Part shown: positions 15,715-24,464 of the stretch, one piece after another
Layout: every line of letters starts with the position of its first letter
How positions within the stretch are numbered: the first letter of the stretch is position 1
Source of the DNA: Geofilum rubicundum JCM 15548
GTDB lineage: Bacteria; Bacteroidota; Bacteroidia; Bacteroidales; Marinilabiliaceae
Direction: 5' to 3'
DNA length: 64,000 bases
Assembly: GCF_000974365.1 (NCBI RefSeq)
Contig: NZ_BAZW01000003.1
Coordinates: 124,001 to 188,000 of the forward strand
The notes under the pieces: model-generated
The model's database searches: none
What the model saw: the letters and a program-made list of their open reading frames with translations, nothing else
Told to the model about the DNA's origin: nothing
Made by a program: the position numbers and the translations under genes

Positions 15715-16119
15715 TTAATTTGAGCAGGTGCTGGAGTGGCAACTACTGCAACTCCCCCCACCACAACTTTTAACTCCCTCCAAAGATGCTTCATAACTAT
15801 AGTATGGCAGGCAGCGCATTTTAAGCAATTCGAGGTTCATTAGCAGGTCGGTGTTGACCGACTTGAAAATGGTAAAGCCGTTAAAATTGAAGACTTTGAC
15901 GGCCATGGGCGACAAGGAGGAAGCAATGATGTTGGTGATGCCATTGACTTTGAGTTCTTCAAAAAAGTCGCGTTGACTAACCGGGTAGTCTTTGGTTTCG
16001 TACCAGGTGATGTGCCCTTCTGAGGTGTCGAGGATACAGATAGAACCTGATTCGTTTACGCCATCCGCAATAATGTAGCGATGGTCGGTGCTGTCGATGA
16101 CTGGAATGAATACCTTCAT
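15715..16119 (-). CDS. NifX/NafY-family FeMo-cofactor-binding protein with Cys-rich tail
   Basis: This 134-residue protein has residues 1-115 fitting the dinitrogenase iron-molybdenum cofactor domain (NifX, NifY, NafY, NifB C terminus): MKVFIPVIDS start, GHITWYETKDYP, and ITNIIASSLSPMAVKVFNFNGF, a typical variant of the GV-x-IV-x-G-x-G-x2-A region. The tail carries Cys119, Cys124, Cys127 and Cys132 in a Gly/Ser-rich context (SCGGGSCSSCHSSTC), a possible Fe-S or metal site. Inferred role: carrier or insertase for cofactor or its precursor, replacing the stand-alone nifX absent from the main operon. A dyad at 16209-16249 lies about 110 bases upstream. Confidence 0.78.
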   Translation of the reverse strand: MKVFIPVIDSTDHRYIIADGVNESGSICILDTSEGHITWYETKDYPVSQRDFFEELKVNGITNIIASSLSPMAVKVFNFNGFTIFKSVNTDLLMNLELLKMRCLPYYSYEASLEGVKSCGGGSCSSCHSSTCSN

Positions 16120-16208
16120 ATGATAATTGTTTGGTTTTCAGTTGCGGTATGGAACTCGCTCAGAAATTATCATGCGCTAAAGCGAGATGTTTTCTTTTGG
16201 CTCGTTTC

Positions 16209-16249
16209 ATAGCGTTTAGGTTTAAGTAGTGATTATTGTTAAACGCTAT
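16209..16249. promoter_or_regulatory. Dyad upstream of the NafY-like gene (candidate activator site)
   Basis: The perfect 10-bp inverted repeat ATAGCGTTTA-N21-TAAACGCTAT is centred about 110 bases before the NafY-like start. The half-sites AGYGTTT/AAACRCT are those of the nifH dyad, with 23 instead of 13 bases between them, exactly one helical turn more. No convincing -24/-12 promoter was found between this dyad and the gene. Confidence 0.55.
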
Positions 16250-16325
16250 TTCAAGGATTGTTCCATTGTTGCTAATGTGTTGTTTGTTTGAGTTTTGGGG
16301 TTGAGGTTGTTGTTTGTTCGCTACT

Positions 16326-16811
16326 TTAAAGTAGCTTTTCCCAGAAGAGCATGGGGGGCTGGCATTCCGTGAAATTCAGACTGCGATAGAGGCTTTGTGC
16401 TATGTGGTTGTCGGTGCGGACTTCAAGGTTGACTTTGCAATAAGAACGGTTTTTGGCGAGATCAATCAGGTAATTCAGAAGTAAGCGCCCCAGTTTTTTA
16501 TTTCTTAATTTGGGATCGACGATTAGGTCGTGCACATTCAGGTAATGGGCTGCCTTGAAGGTGGAGTAATTTGTGAAGGCAACAGCTAATCCGGCATAGA
16601 CCTCTTCGCAAAGAATAAAAATGGCCAAAACAGATGGATGGTTGGCCAGGTCGCTAACCATCTGCTGCTTTTGTCCATCATCTAAAGGACGCGCATTCCC
16701 CATAGGATCTTGCATATAGGCATTAATAAAATGGATGAAAGCCTGTTGGTGATTTTCAAGGCTGAAATCGCAAGTCTGAAAAGTGACCCTTTGAGCGGTT
16801 GAATTATTCAT
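16326..16811 (-). CDS. GNAT-family N-acetyltransferase
   Basis: This 161-residue protein starts at the ATG at 16811, overlapping the nifA-like stop by 8 bases and so translationally coupled. GNAT motifs include [20 protein letters not shown] (acetyl-CoA-binding motif A) and [21 protein letters not shown] (motif B). The family acetylates amines on small molecules or proteins; substrate unknown. Its coupling to the NifA-type regulator suggests a conserved partner in this lineage, but no nif function is known. In-frame upstream starts would sit inside nifA. Confidence 0.85.
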   Translation of the reverse strand: MNNSTAQRVTFQTCDFSLENHQQAFIHFINAYMQDPMGNARPLDDGQKQQMVSDLANHPSVLAIFILCEEVYAGLAVAFTNYSTFKAAHYLNVHDLIVDPKLRNKKLGRLLLNYLIDLAKNRSYCKVNLEVRTDNHIAQSLYRSLNFTECQPPMLFWEKLL

Positions 16812-18369
16812 GGGATGGTTTTTTCTTAAAGCGTCTGGAATCGATGTCATATTTCTTGACACGGATGCCCATCATACGTTCCGTAATTCCCAGCATGGCG
16901 GCTGCTTTGGCCATGTTCCCTTTGGTGGACACAAGCGCATCCATGATCAGTTGTTTTTCATGTTTTTCCAAAATCATTTCGAGCGTACCGGCTTCTGTGG
17001 TCCGACTGGAAACGGCGGTCTGTAAGGTAGGGGGAAGGTTGTGCGCCCTTATGACCTTGTCGTTACAGAGGATACAGGCCCGTTCCATGCAGTTTTCCAG
17101 TTCCCTTATGTTGCCCGGCCAGTGGTAGACCATCAGCATGTCAATGGCCATGGAAGTGATGCGTTTGATGTCTTTCCCATGTCGCTTATTGAACTTCTCT
17201 ATAAAATGGTTGGCCAAAACAGGGATGTCGTTGATGCGCTCACGTAAAGCGGGAACAAAGACCGGAAATACATTGATTCGATAATAGAGATCTTCCCGAA
17301 AACTGCCGTTGACGATCAGATTTTCCAGATTGCGGTTGGTGGCGCATACAATTCGAACATCTACTTTGACCGGTTTGGTACCGCCCACACGTTCAATTTC
17401 CCGTTGCTGAATGACGCGCAGCAATTTGACCTGGGTAGATAAGGGGATTTCGCCAAATTCGTCGAGAAAGATGGTGCCCTTGTTGGCCGCTTCAAAGCGG
17501 CCAACTCTTTGTGCTACAGCGCCTGTAAAAGCCCCCTTCTCATGTCCGAACAGTTCGCTTTCGATGAGGTTTTCCGGCAAGGCCGCGCAGTTGACTTTTA
17601 TAAAAGGCTGTTCTTTTCGGGGACTGTTTTGGTGAATGGCATCGGCGATCAATTCTTTACCAACTCCGCTTTCCCCCCTGATTAAGACCGTGGCATCCGT
17701 ATAGGCCACCTGTGAAATGAGGGTGAAGACATCCTGCATTTTTCCACTGTTGCCAATGATGAAGTTGGTTTCAATTTGTTCGTTTAACTCACCTTTGAGT
17801 TTGAGGTTTTCCTGACGGAGTTGCTCCAGCTCTTCGGCATACTCCTGACGGCGGCGCACGGCTCGACCGATCATGGAACCGACAATTCTCAGGAGGCGCA
17901 CATCTTCATCAAACATCTGCCTTCTGCCATATACCTTGTGAAAGCTCAGGGAGCCTATTGTTTCGTTTTTGTATCGGATGGGCACGCATATGAATGAGAC
18001 ATCCTCACCATTGACCGTCACGGGTGAATGCATCCGGTTCAGAAACTCACAGGATTCAGAAATTTTGGGTATCAATACAGAACGGCCGGTTTCAACCACG
18101 GAGCCGATAACACCCTCGCCCAGCTCATAGCTGATGGAGGGTTGCTCTACCTGCTCAAATCCATAGGTGCCTTCCACAAATATGTTGTCGTTTTGCCGGT
18201 TTAAAATGGCCAGAATGATGTGGTGGGCATGTAGGTGCTCTCCCAGCAAAGAGATGACCAGGTTCAGGTTGATCTCTTTGCTGCTCAGTAGATCGCTGAA
18301 CTCGAGCAAAAGGTTCAATTCACCTCTGCCGTAGCAGTCCTCAACATAAGGTTCTTTAAAATGGTCCAT
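16804..18369 (-). CDS. nifA: NifA-type sigma-54-dependent transcriptional activator
   Basis: This 521-residue enhancer-binding protein has an N-terminal GAF domain (about residues 25-170), a short coiled-coil linker, an AAA+ domain with [20 protein letters not shown] (Walker A), the sigma-54-contacting GAFTGA loop ([19 protein letters not shown]) and [13 protein letters not shown] (Walker B), and a C-terminal Fis-type HTH ([20 protein letters not shown]). Architecture and length match NifA. At the AAA+/linker boundary is CMERACILC, which echoes but does not match the Cys motif of oxygen-sensitive rhizobial NifA. It should activate nifH and relatives from the dyads at 13748 and 16209. A generic sigma-54 regulator is the alternative; context favours nifA. 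Confidence 0.88.
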   Translation of the reverse strand: MDHFKEPYVEDCYGRGELNLLLEFSDLLSSKEINLNLVISLLGEHLHAHHIILAILNRQNDNIFVEGTYGFEQVEQPSISYELGEGVIGSVVETGRSVLIPKISESCEFLNRMHSPVTVNGEDVSFICVPIRYKNETIGSLSFHKVYGRRQMFDEDVRLLRIVGSMIGRAVRRRQEYAEELEQLRQENLKLKGELNEQIETNFIIGNSGKMQDVFTLISQVAYTDATVLIRGESGVGKELIADAIHQNSPRKEQPFIKVNCAALPENLIESELFGHEKGAFTGAVAQRVGRFEAANKGTIFLDEFGEIPLSTQVKLLRVIQQREIERVGGTKPVKVDVRIVCATNRNLENLIVNGSFREDLYYRINVFPVFVPALRERINDIPVLANHFIEKFNKRHGKDIKRITSMAIDMLMVYHWPGNIRELENCMERACILCNDKVIRAHNLPPTLQTAVSSRTTEAGTLEMILEKHEKQLIMDALVSTKGNMAKAAAMLGITERMMGIRVKKYDIDSRRFKKKPSHE

Positions 18370-18406
18370 ATGGTTAAGTATTAGGTTTAGATGGGGGGCG
18401 TGCTTA

Positions 18407-18414
18407 CAAAATTA
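18407..18414 (-). promoter_or_regulatory. Candidate -7 box of nifA-like gene
   Basis: TAATTTTG on the minus strand matches the Bacteroidota TAnnTTTG box, 38 bases before the nifA-like ATG. The -33 TTG is poorly matched, which fits a promoter needing an activator bound at the adjacent dyad. Confidence 0.4.
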
Positions 18415-18443
18415 CACAAAATGGATTATTATGGTTCTAAATT

Positions 18444-18488
18444 GGGGGTGTAATCGCAGAATTTATATTAATTCTAAGTTACACCCCC
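18444..18488. promoter_or_regulatory. Inverted repeat between nifA-like and second modE-like gene
   Basis: The perfect 10-bp inverted repeat GGGGGTGTAA-N25-TTACACCCCC lies in the 175-base divergent intergenic region, just upstream of the nifA-like promoter and about 56 bases before the modE-like start. It is placed to control both genes. Its sequence differs from the nifH/NafY dyads, so another protein, perhaps the ModE-like one, is the likely ligand. Confidence 0.55.
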
Positions 18489-18544
18489 ATATTTTTTGTA
18501 TATTTATCGGAAAATAGTTGTAATAATTTTTAAACCCCCCGGTT

Positions 18545-18934
18545 ATGAGACATTCTTTGATGAGTTTATCCGGAAATATAAATATCAGTTACAATGGTGA
18601 TATTTTAGTTGGAGAGTTGCAGTATCGTTTGTTGAATTTGCTTTTATCCGACAATTTGCTGGAAACAGTTGCTTTGGAACTGAGAATCAGTTATCCGAAA
18701 GCTGTGGATATGATTAAAGAGATGAACCGCATTGCGCCCGAAAAGTTGGTAGAATCAAGACGCAGCAGAGTCGGTACTGAATTTTTTATTAGTGAATATG
18801 GGATGAAGCTGATGAATGCTTTTGCTCAGAAGGAGTTTGAATTGTATATTTTTCTTCAAAAAAGCAACACCCAATTGAGCATGGCCTTTGAAGAGCATGC
18901 GGAATCAAAAAATACCTATGATATTGCCATGTAA
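18545..18934 (+). CDS. Second ModE-like winged-helix regulator
   Basis: This 129-residue protein is paralogous to the modE gene at 2311-2643: ELRISYPKAVDMIKEMNRIAPEKLVESRR parallels HLKISYQHAWNMMNEMNHIAPEPLVTKQR. Like that gene it has only the LysR-type winged helix and no TOBE sensor. It is divergent from the nifA-like gene across a perfect inverted repeat, suggesting it couples molybdenum status to nifA expression. The effector cannot be told from sequence, because the molybdate-binding domain is missing. Confidence 0.7.
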   Translation: MRHSLMSLSGNINISYNGDILVGELQYRLLNLLLSDNLLETVALELRISYPKAVDMIKEMNRIAPEKLVESRRSRVGTEFFISEYGMKLMNAFAQKEFELYIFLQKSNTQLSMAFEEHAESKNTYDIAM

Positions 18935-18941
18935 GTGGTGG

Positions 18942-19622
18942 CTATACTTCCACCAAATGATTGCGTATGGCAAACACCACTAAACTGGCGGTGTTTTTGC
19001 AACCGGTTTTAAGCAAAATGTTGGCCCGGTGTTTTTCAACGGTGCGCTTACTGATAAACAGCTTGTCTGCAATTTCATTGTTGGAAAAGCCCTGGCAAAT
19101 TTCTATCAATACTTCCAGTTCACGCTCTGATAACTGGTCTTCATCGGTGTTGGAGCCGGAGGTTTCTTTGCGCGCCAGAATAAGGCCCCTTAATAATTGC
19201 CGTGAGAAATAGTTGCCGCCATCGGCAACGGTCTGTATGGCCGTTTTTACCTCCTGAATATCACTGTCTTTTAATACAAAACCGCGAACCCCTGTTTCCA
19301 GCATCTTGGTGTAATATTCCTGATCGCCATACATCGATAAGGTAATGATTTTTAAATCCGGATTTATTTCCAGGGCCTTGCGAGAGGCTTCAATGCCATC
19401 CATCTCAGGCATCGAGATATCCATTAGAACCACATCGGGCGCTACCGCTTCAAATTTGGCAAGAAATTCCTTGCCGTTATAGGCTTCACCTACTACGGAA
19501 AACTCCGGTAAGGGATCCAGCAGCGACTTTAAGCCATTTAAAAAAAGGGTGTGGTCGTCTACCAGAAATAAGCTGATGTGTTGGTTATTTTCCATTGTTG
19601 GTGGGGATGCTAATGTTGACAA
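18942..19622 (-). CDS. NarL/FixJ-family response regulator
   Basis: This 226-residue protein has a receiver domain with the phosphorylated Asp68 (VVLMDISMPEMDG) and acidic pair (FLVDDH), and a C-terminal LuxR-type HTH (LSERELEVLIEICQGFSNNE, then RTVEKHRANILLKTG). It overlaps the upstream kinase gene by 38 bases; an internal ATG at 19595 would reduce overlap to 11 and still keep the whole receiver domain, so it may be the true start. It is the partner of the adjacent kinase; targets unknown. Confidence 0.9.
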   Translation of the reverse strand: MSTLASPPTMENNQHISLFLVDDHTLFLNGLKSLLDPLPEFSVVGEAYNGKEFLAKFEAVAPDVVLMDISMPEMDGIEASRKALEINPDLKIITLSMYGDQEYYTKMLETGVRGFVLKDSDIQEVKTAIQTVADGGNYFSRQLLRGLILARKETSGSNTDEDQLSERELEVLIEICQGFSNNEIADKLFISKRTVEKHRANILLKTGCKNTASLVVFAIRNHLVEV

Positions 19623-20547
19623 ATACGCCTTTATCTTTATTGGAAACGACTTCCAGTTTGCCTTTCATGGATTTGACTCTGCTCAGCATATTGAAATAGC
19701 CTGTGCCTACTCCCTGATCGTTTTGAAACAGGTTGGTGGCATCAAAGCCAACGCCATTGTCTTTATAGACCACTTCAATTATGGCATCATTGAGGTCCAC
19801 GGCAATGTCCACTCGCGTAGCCCCCGAGTGTTTAATGGAGTTGTTAATCAATTCGCAAACCGACCGGTAGACAACTATCTCAAGTGCCGGTGAAAAGCGC
19901 ATATCCATAGTGTTGGTCTTAAAATAGACCTTGACACCTTTGCTTTGGTTGACTTTATTGACAAAGTTACGGATGGCTTTGGCGGGACCAAAATTGGTCA
20001 GAATATGGGGGCTCAGGTTGTTGGATATGTCCTGTATGCTTTTGATGGCCTCACTGATGGCCAGATTGGTGTTTTTAATGACCGACTGGGCTGAGGGGTT
20101 GGTTTCAACTGCCGCCAAAGAAGAAACCGACATTTTAATGGTTGACAGCAAGGGGCCTAATCCGTCGTGTATTTCGGTGGCAAAGCGGCGGCGTTCGCGC
20201 TCTTCCGCCTGGATAACGGCATTAAGCAAGGCCTTTTCCTGATTGCGGGTTCTCATCTCTACCTGCTTCATGTGTTTGAATATCTTTTGAATGAGAAACA
20301 CACCTACAGCAAAAAAGAGGCTGGTGATGGCGCCCAGCCAAATGTAGAAAAGCCTGAAATACTGTGGTTTAAATTCGGTGACAAAGGGAAGGAATTCCGC
20401 CAGACGCTGCACCGCCATAAAAATGAAACCAAAGGAGATCAGGATCCAGGAGAGGTTAAATTTGGTGACTTTGGTGAGTTTGACAGCCACAGCGGCTGCA
20501 AAAAACTGCAGGATGATCGTGATTGCAAGTGTTATAATCAGTGCCAT
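19585..20547 (-). CDS. Membrane sensor histidine kinase (HisKA_3 type)
   Basis: This 320-residue protein has about three transmembrane helices in residues 1-90, a short coiled linker, then the NarX/DesK-type dimerisation helix with phosphoacceptor His127 (RRRFATEIHDGLGPLLSTIK) and a C-terminal HATPase domain (VCELINNSIKHSGATRVDI, YKDNGVGFD). There is no large extracytoplasmic or PAS domain, so the signal is probably sensed in the membrane. It is translationally coupled with the response regulator. A link to nitrogen or redox is suggested only by neighbours. Confidence 0.9.
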   Translation of the reverse strand: MALIITLAITIILQFFAAAVAVKLTKVTKFNLSWILISFGFIFMAVQRLAEFLPFVTEFKPQYFRLFYIWLGAITSLFFAVGVFLIQKIFKHMKQVEMRTRNQEKALLNAVIQAEERERRRFATEIHDGLGPLLSTIKMSVSSLAAVETNPSAQSVIKNTNLAISEAIKSIQDISNNLSPHILTNFGPAKAIRNFVNKVNQSKGVKVYFKTNTMDMRFSPALEIVVYRSVCELINNSIKHSGATRVDIAVDLNDAIIEVVYKDNGVGFDATNLFQNDQGVGTGYFNMLSRVKSMKGKLEVVSNKDKGVFVNISIPTNNGK

Positions 20548-20569
20548 CTTGTCTGTTTAATTAACCGGA

Positions 20570-21562
20570 TTACTCAGTGTAGAGGGATTCGAGCTTCCCT
20601 AACAGGTCTTCGCCCAGCAGAGTGTGGGCTACAATGATCCCGTCTTTATCCACCAGAAAGTTGGTCGGTATGGCCCGCACCCCATAAAGGGCAGCCGGCT
20701 CGCTTTTCCAATGGTTCAGATCCGAAACATGCGTCCAATTCAGATTTTCCATTTCAATGGTTGAAACCCATGCTTCACGCGTTCTGTCGAGTGATACCGA
20801 GAAAATATGAAAACCTTTGTTGCCGTACTTTTCGAAGGCCTCTTTGTGAAAAGGTTTTTGGCGACGGCAGGGACCACACCAGGAGGCCCAGAAATCGATG
20901 AGCATGTAGCCTTCACCCAGACGGTCGGACAAGCTGATTTCTACCCCGTTCACCGAAGGGGCGCTGAAATCAGGTGCTTTTTGTCCAATGGCCACCGACT
21001 CCAGGGTTTCAACCAGCTTTTCAAGCGTTTTAACATAGGGGGTGGTCCATAGCGTAGTATCGAGCAAGGCGATGTTTTCTTTAATCTGGTCGGCCGACAG
21101 GCGATAGGCGTAATGCCGGTATAGCGCATAGGCCGAAACCAGGGACGCTGGACGTGCCTGAATGTATGCACTGATGTCGGGGTCTTTCAATTTCTGATAG
21201 GCCACATATTCATCATGCAGGGCCGAGCCGGTAACGGTTGATTCGCGGTAGTAATTTTCAGGATTGAGTTGGATGTCAACGGCGCCTTTCTCCAGAAAGA
21301 CCATGAGGGGCGACTTGGTGGTATCCACACTTAAACCATATATTTCGGGCAATTCCACATTTAGCTCAAAGGTAAAGCTGCCATTTTCTACTTTTGCAGA
21401 ATCAATGACTCTGTACAGACGGTCGTCGAACTTTTGAAAATAGACCTTCTCGGCTGAAGATGAGTTGAGCTTGCCCGTGACCAAAAGGTCGGGTTGCCCC
21501 TGACAGCCCAATAAAATGGAGGTGGCGATGGCTGAAATAAAAAAATGCTTGAATCGGATCAT
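20570..21562 (-). CDS. TlpA-like thiol-disulfide lipoprotein with DUF4369 domain
   Basis: This 330-residue protein has a lipobox ending at Cys20 (ATSILLGC), so it is predicted to be a membrane-anchored lipoprotein. Residues about 25-115 form the DUF4369 beta domain common in Bacteroidota. From about 190 on is an AhpC/TlpA thioredoxin fold with active site Cys229-Gly-Pro-Cys232 (WASWCGPCRRQ). It reduces or isomerises disulfides in the periplasm; the client is unknown. It lies 22 bases upstream of the histidine kinase gene on the same strand, so the three genes may be one operon. Confidence 0.88.
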   Translation of the reverse strand: MIRFKHFFISAIATSILLGCQGQPDLLVTGKLNSSSAEKVYFQKFDDRLYRVIDSAKVENGSFTFELNVELPEIYGLSVDTTKSPLMVFLEKGAVDIQLNPENYYRESTVTGSALHDEYVAYQKLKDPDISAYIQARPASLVSAYALYRHYAYRLSADQIKENIALLDTTLWTTPYVKTLEKLVETLESVAIGQKAPDFSAPSVNGVEISLSDRLGEGYMLIDFWASWCGPCRRQKPFHKEAFEKYGNKGFHIFSVSLDRTREAWVSTIEMENLNWTHVSDLNHWKSEPAALYGVRAIPTNFLVDKDGIIVAHTLLGEDLLGKLESLYTE

Positions 21563-21823
21563 TATATGAAGGTTTTAAATTTTAACGGACTACAAATATA
21601 CAATTGTTCCTTCAAAGAAGGGGGGTGTTCTTCAAAAGAAGGTACATGTCTGTTATTCCCACGCCACTGTTACTTTGGGGTTTTGTGTGCTGAAAACAGG
21701 CGATTGGAGGGGGGTTGCCCGGACAAGGCCACAGACGACAAAATAAAGTGATAGCGGGATGAAACCTAAGCGGCATTTTTTACGTTATAAGGATATGACA
21801 ATTGAATAATAACCTGTTTATTG

Positions 21824-21854
21824 TTGTATGAATAAATGATTTACCCTATTTTTG
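21824..21854 (+). promoter_or_regulatory. Promoter of the small lipoprotein gene
   Basis: TTG (21824-21826), a 20-base spacer and TATTTTTG (21847-21854) match the Bacteroidota TTG/TAnnTTTG promoter, 20 bases before the ATG at 21875. In the rest of the 312-base gap (21563-21874) only two short imperfect palindromes of the CTTCAAAGAAGG type around 21616-21642 were noticed. Confidence 0.6.
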
Positions 21855-21874
21855 CCATCAAAACACGTAGCGTT

Positions 21875-22006
21875 ATGAAGAAATTAGCAACAGCATTTGT
21901 TGTTCTGTTATTTGTGGCCTTTGCTTTTTCATCTTGTAAGAGCTTTGAGGATTGTCCTGCCTACGGGCAAGCTGAGACAACAACAGAACTTCCGGCACAG
22001 GCCTAA
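21875..22006 (+). CDS. Small predicted lipoprotein (43 aa)
   Basis: This 43-residue ORF has a lysine-bearing start (MKKLATAFVVLLFVAFAFSSC) and a lipobox-like FSSC at Cys20, giving a mature peptide of only about 24 residues (KSFEDCPAYGQAE...). It is flanked by a consensus promoter upstream and a strong intrinsic terminator downstream, so it is a stand-alone transcript. This is strong evidence for a real gene despite its size. Function unknown; tiny Bacteroidota lipoproteins of this kind are widespread. Confidence 0.75.
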   Translation: MKKLATAFVVLLFVAFAFSSCKSFEDCPAYGQAETTTELPAQA

Positions 22007-22031
22007 TCAACTTATTGGTTTTTTAAGAGCC

Positions 22032-22063
22032 AAAAAAAGGAAATCAATGATTTCCTTTTTTTT
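22032..22063 (+). terminator. Intrinsic terminator of the small lipoprotein gene
   Basis: The stem GGAAATC-AAT-GATTTCC is flanked by an A-run before and eight T after, so it can act in both directions. Confidence 0.85.
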
Positions 22064-22195
22064 ATTGGGGTAAAAACACGGTCCATTCCTTTGAAATCAA
22101 AGCTTTCAGTTCCTGTGCTATAAATGAGCCGCTTACAGATACTCTCCAATTAACTTCATTTCACACTTCTTGTAGTAAATCAAAGCAAACAACGC

Positions 22196-22226
22196 TTGAC
22201 GGTTTGCCTGATTTTTTATACTTTTG
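22196..22226 (+). promoter_or_regulatory. Promoter of gap
   Basis: TTG (22196-22198), a 20-base spacer and TACTTTTG (22219-22226) match the Bacteroidota consensus, about 74 bases upstream of the gap ATG. Confidence 0.65.
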
Positions 22227-22287
22227 TATCGCAAAATGAGGGATCTCATAGTGCATTGCATCCTTTATCTTTCAAATAATCACTTAA

Positions 22288-23313
<1,026 letters not shown>

Positions 23314-23344
23314 TTTTAAGCTATTGTCACTCTTTATATAAAAG

Positions 23345-23369
23345 GCCCCGCGTAAGCGGGGCTTTTTTT
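23345..23369 (+). terminator. Intrinsic terminator of gap
   Basis: The perfect 7-bp GC stem GCCCCGC-GTAA-GCGGGGC is followed by seven T. The same 18-base hairpin sequence occurs inside the coding region at 60354-60371. Confidence 0.92.
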
Positions 23370-23395
23370 ATGCCTATGCCGAATTCTATTTTTAA

Positions 23396-23902
23396 TTAAA
23401 TGAGCGGTTTCAGTTTCGCCACCCATTCGCTGATCCGTTGATCGGTCAGGTCGCTTTCATTGTCCTCGTCCAGTGCAAGCCCCACAAAGTTGCCATCAAG
23501 CACCGCCCGGGAATCGTCAAAATCGTAATGGTCGACCGGCACCTGTCCAATCACCCTGGCCCCACCCTGGATCACCACTTCATATAGCTCTGCCATGGCA
23601 TCCACAAAGGTGTCGGGGTAAGCACCCGAGTCGCCCAGGCCAAAAAGCGCCACGGTTTTTCCTTTCAAATTGGCTTTCTTCAATTTGGGCATGAACCGCT
23701 CCCAGTCTTCCTGCAGGTCACCATACCCCCAGGTGGGTGTGCCCAGAATAAGAAAGTCACCATCTTCGAGGAGTTGAACATCGCTGACGTCGGCAATATT
23801 GGCCAGGTGCAAATCCATGCCGGAGAATTCCTTGCTGATGGCATGAGCCACTGTTTCGGTGTTTCCTGAGTCGGAGCCGTAAATGATAGCTATTTTCTTC
23901 AT
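23396..23902 (-). CDS. Flavodoxin (long-chain)
   Basis: This 168-residue FMN electron carrier has the phosphate-binding loop IIYGSDSGNTETVA at residues 5-18, the FMN-stacking GTPTWGYGDLQEDWERF and LFGLGDSGAYPDTFVDA. The length indicates the long-chain FldA/NifF class. About 10 kb from nifH, it is a plausible electron donor to NifH, but sequence alone cannot separate NifF from a general iron-limitation flavodoxin. Confidence 0.93.
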   Translation of the reverse strand: MKKIAIIYGSDSGNTETVAHAISKEFSGMDLHLANIADVSDVQLLEDGDFLILGTPTWGYGDLQEDWERFMPKLKKANLKGKTVALFGLGDSGAYPDTFVDAMAELYEVVIQGGARVIGQVPVDHYDFDDSRAVLDGNFVGLALDEDNESDLTDQRISEWVAKLKPLI

Positions 23903-23983
23903 AAAAATATGGTTATGACTGATTTTATATGGTAATGAATCGATAGAATTAATCTAAACAAAGAAAGTGGTTTACACGGGACT

Positions 23984-24274
23984 TTGCAATCACAATTAAT
24001 AAGGATTTTTTGGGTGTTGTATCCCGATGTGCCAAAACAGATGCCGAAAGAAGCCAGAGAACTAGCGAGTTTTCTGACCTTGGTAATCGATACAACCACC
24101 AAAAGTCTTTCTCCCAGATGGACTGTAAGTGATATCAGGTGCTTCGAAAATGGATGTCATGGAATGGTAAGGGTTGGGATGGTCCCTTCAAATGAAATTC
24201 ACTGGAAGTGTTGTCATTGCGAAAACGAAGGTTTGATAAGTGAATGGCAGGGCACGAAGTGGGATAATAGATAG
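23984..24274 (+). CDS. Conserved hypothetical small protein with four-Cys zinc-ribbon-like motif
   Basis: The C-terminal half has DIRCFENGCHGMVRVGM and then HWKCCHCENEGLISEWQGTK: two Cys pairs spaced like a metal knuckle, ending in a WQGTxWDN motif also seen in small uncharacterised bacterial proteins. The frame opens at 23984, but an internal ATG at 24041 (MPKEARELASFL) may be the true start, giving 77 residues. Function unknown. It is transcribed away from the flavodoxin gene. Confidence 0.55.
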   Translation: MQSQLIRIFWVLYPDVPKQMPKEARELASFLTLVIDTTTKSLSPRWTVSDIRCFENGCHGMVRVGMVPSNEIHWKCCHCENEGLISEWQGTKWDNR

Positions 24275-24392
24275 TTTTTACATGTTTTGTAAATCTGGGA
24301 TAATGAGTCTCATGCGGAATTGAATAGATGAACCTGGGCCCTGTTGATGCATGGGTAAAACACTAAAACACTTTATTTTTCTGTTTATAAGT

Positions 24393-24423
24393 TTGTTTAA
24401 TTCACCCTTGTTCATTATTTTTG
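24393..24423 (+). promoter_or_regulatory. Promoter of the AbiE-type toxin-antitoxin operon
   Basis: TTG (24393-24395), exactly 20 bases, then TATTTTTG (24416-24423) is a full Bacteroidota consensus promoter, about 42 bases before the antitoxin ATG. Its -7 box lies within the symmetric operator at 24410-24460. Confidence 0.7.
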
Positions 24424-24460
24424 AATGTTCATCCTTGCTGAACTTTTAATTTTATTGAAC
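24410..24460. promoter_or_regulatory. Four-half-site symmetric operator before the AbiE-type operon
   Basis: Four copies of one half-site are arranged with perfect symmetry about position 24435: GTTCA at 24410 and 24427, TGAAC at 24439 and 24456, so outer-inner spacing is 17 bases on each side. The site covers the -7 box and the start of the transcript. This matches the known negative autoregulation of AbiEi antitoxins through paired inverted repeats. Confidence 0.65.
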
Positions 24461-24464
24461 AATA

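Noticed and set aside
16145-16165. Sigma-54 promoter before the NafY-like gene
   Set aside because: A possible -12 (CCGCA) has no acceptable -24 GG at the right distance.
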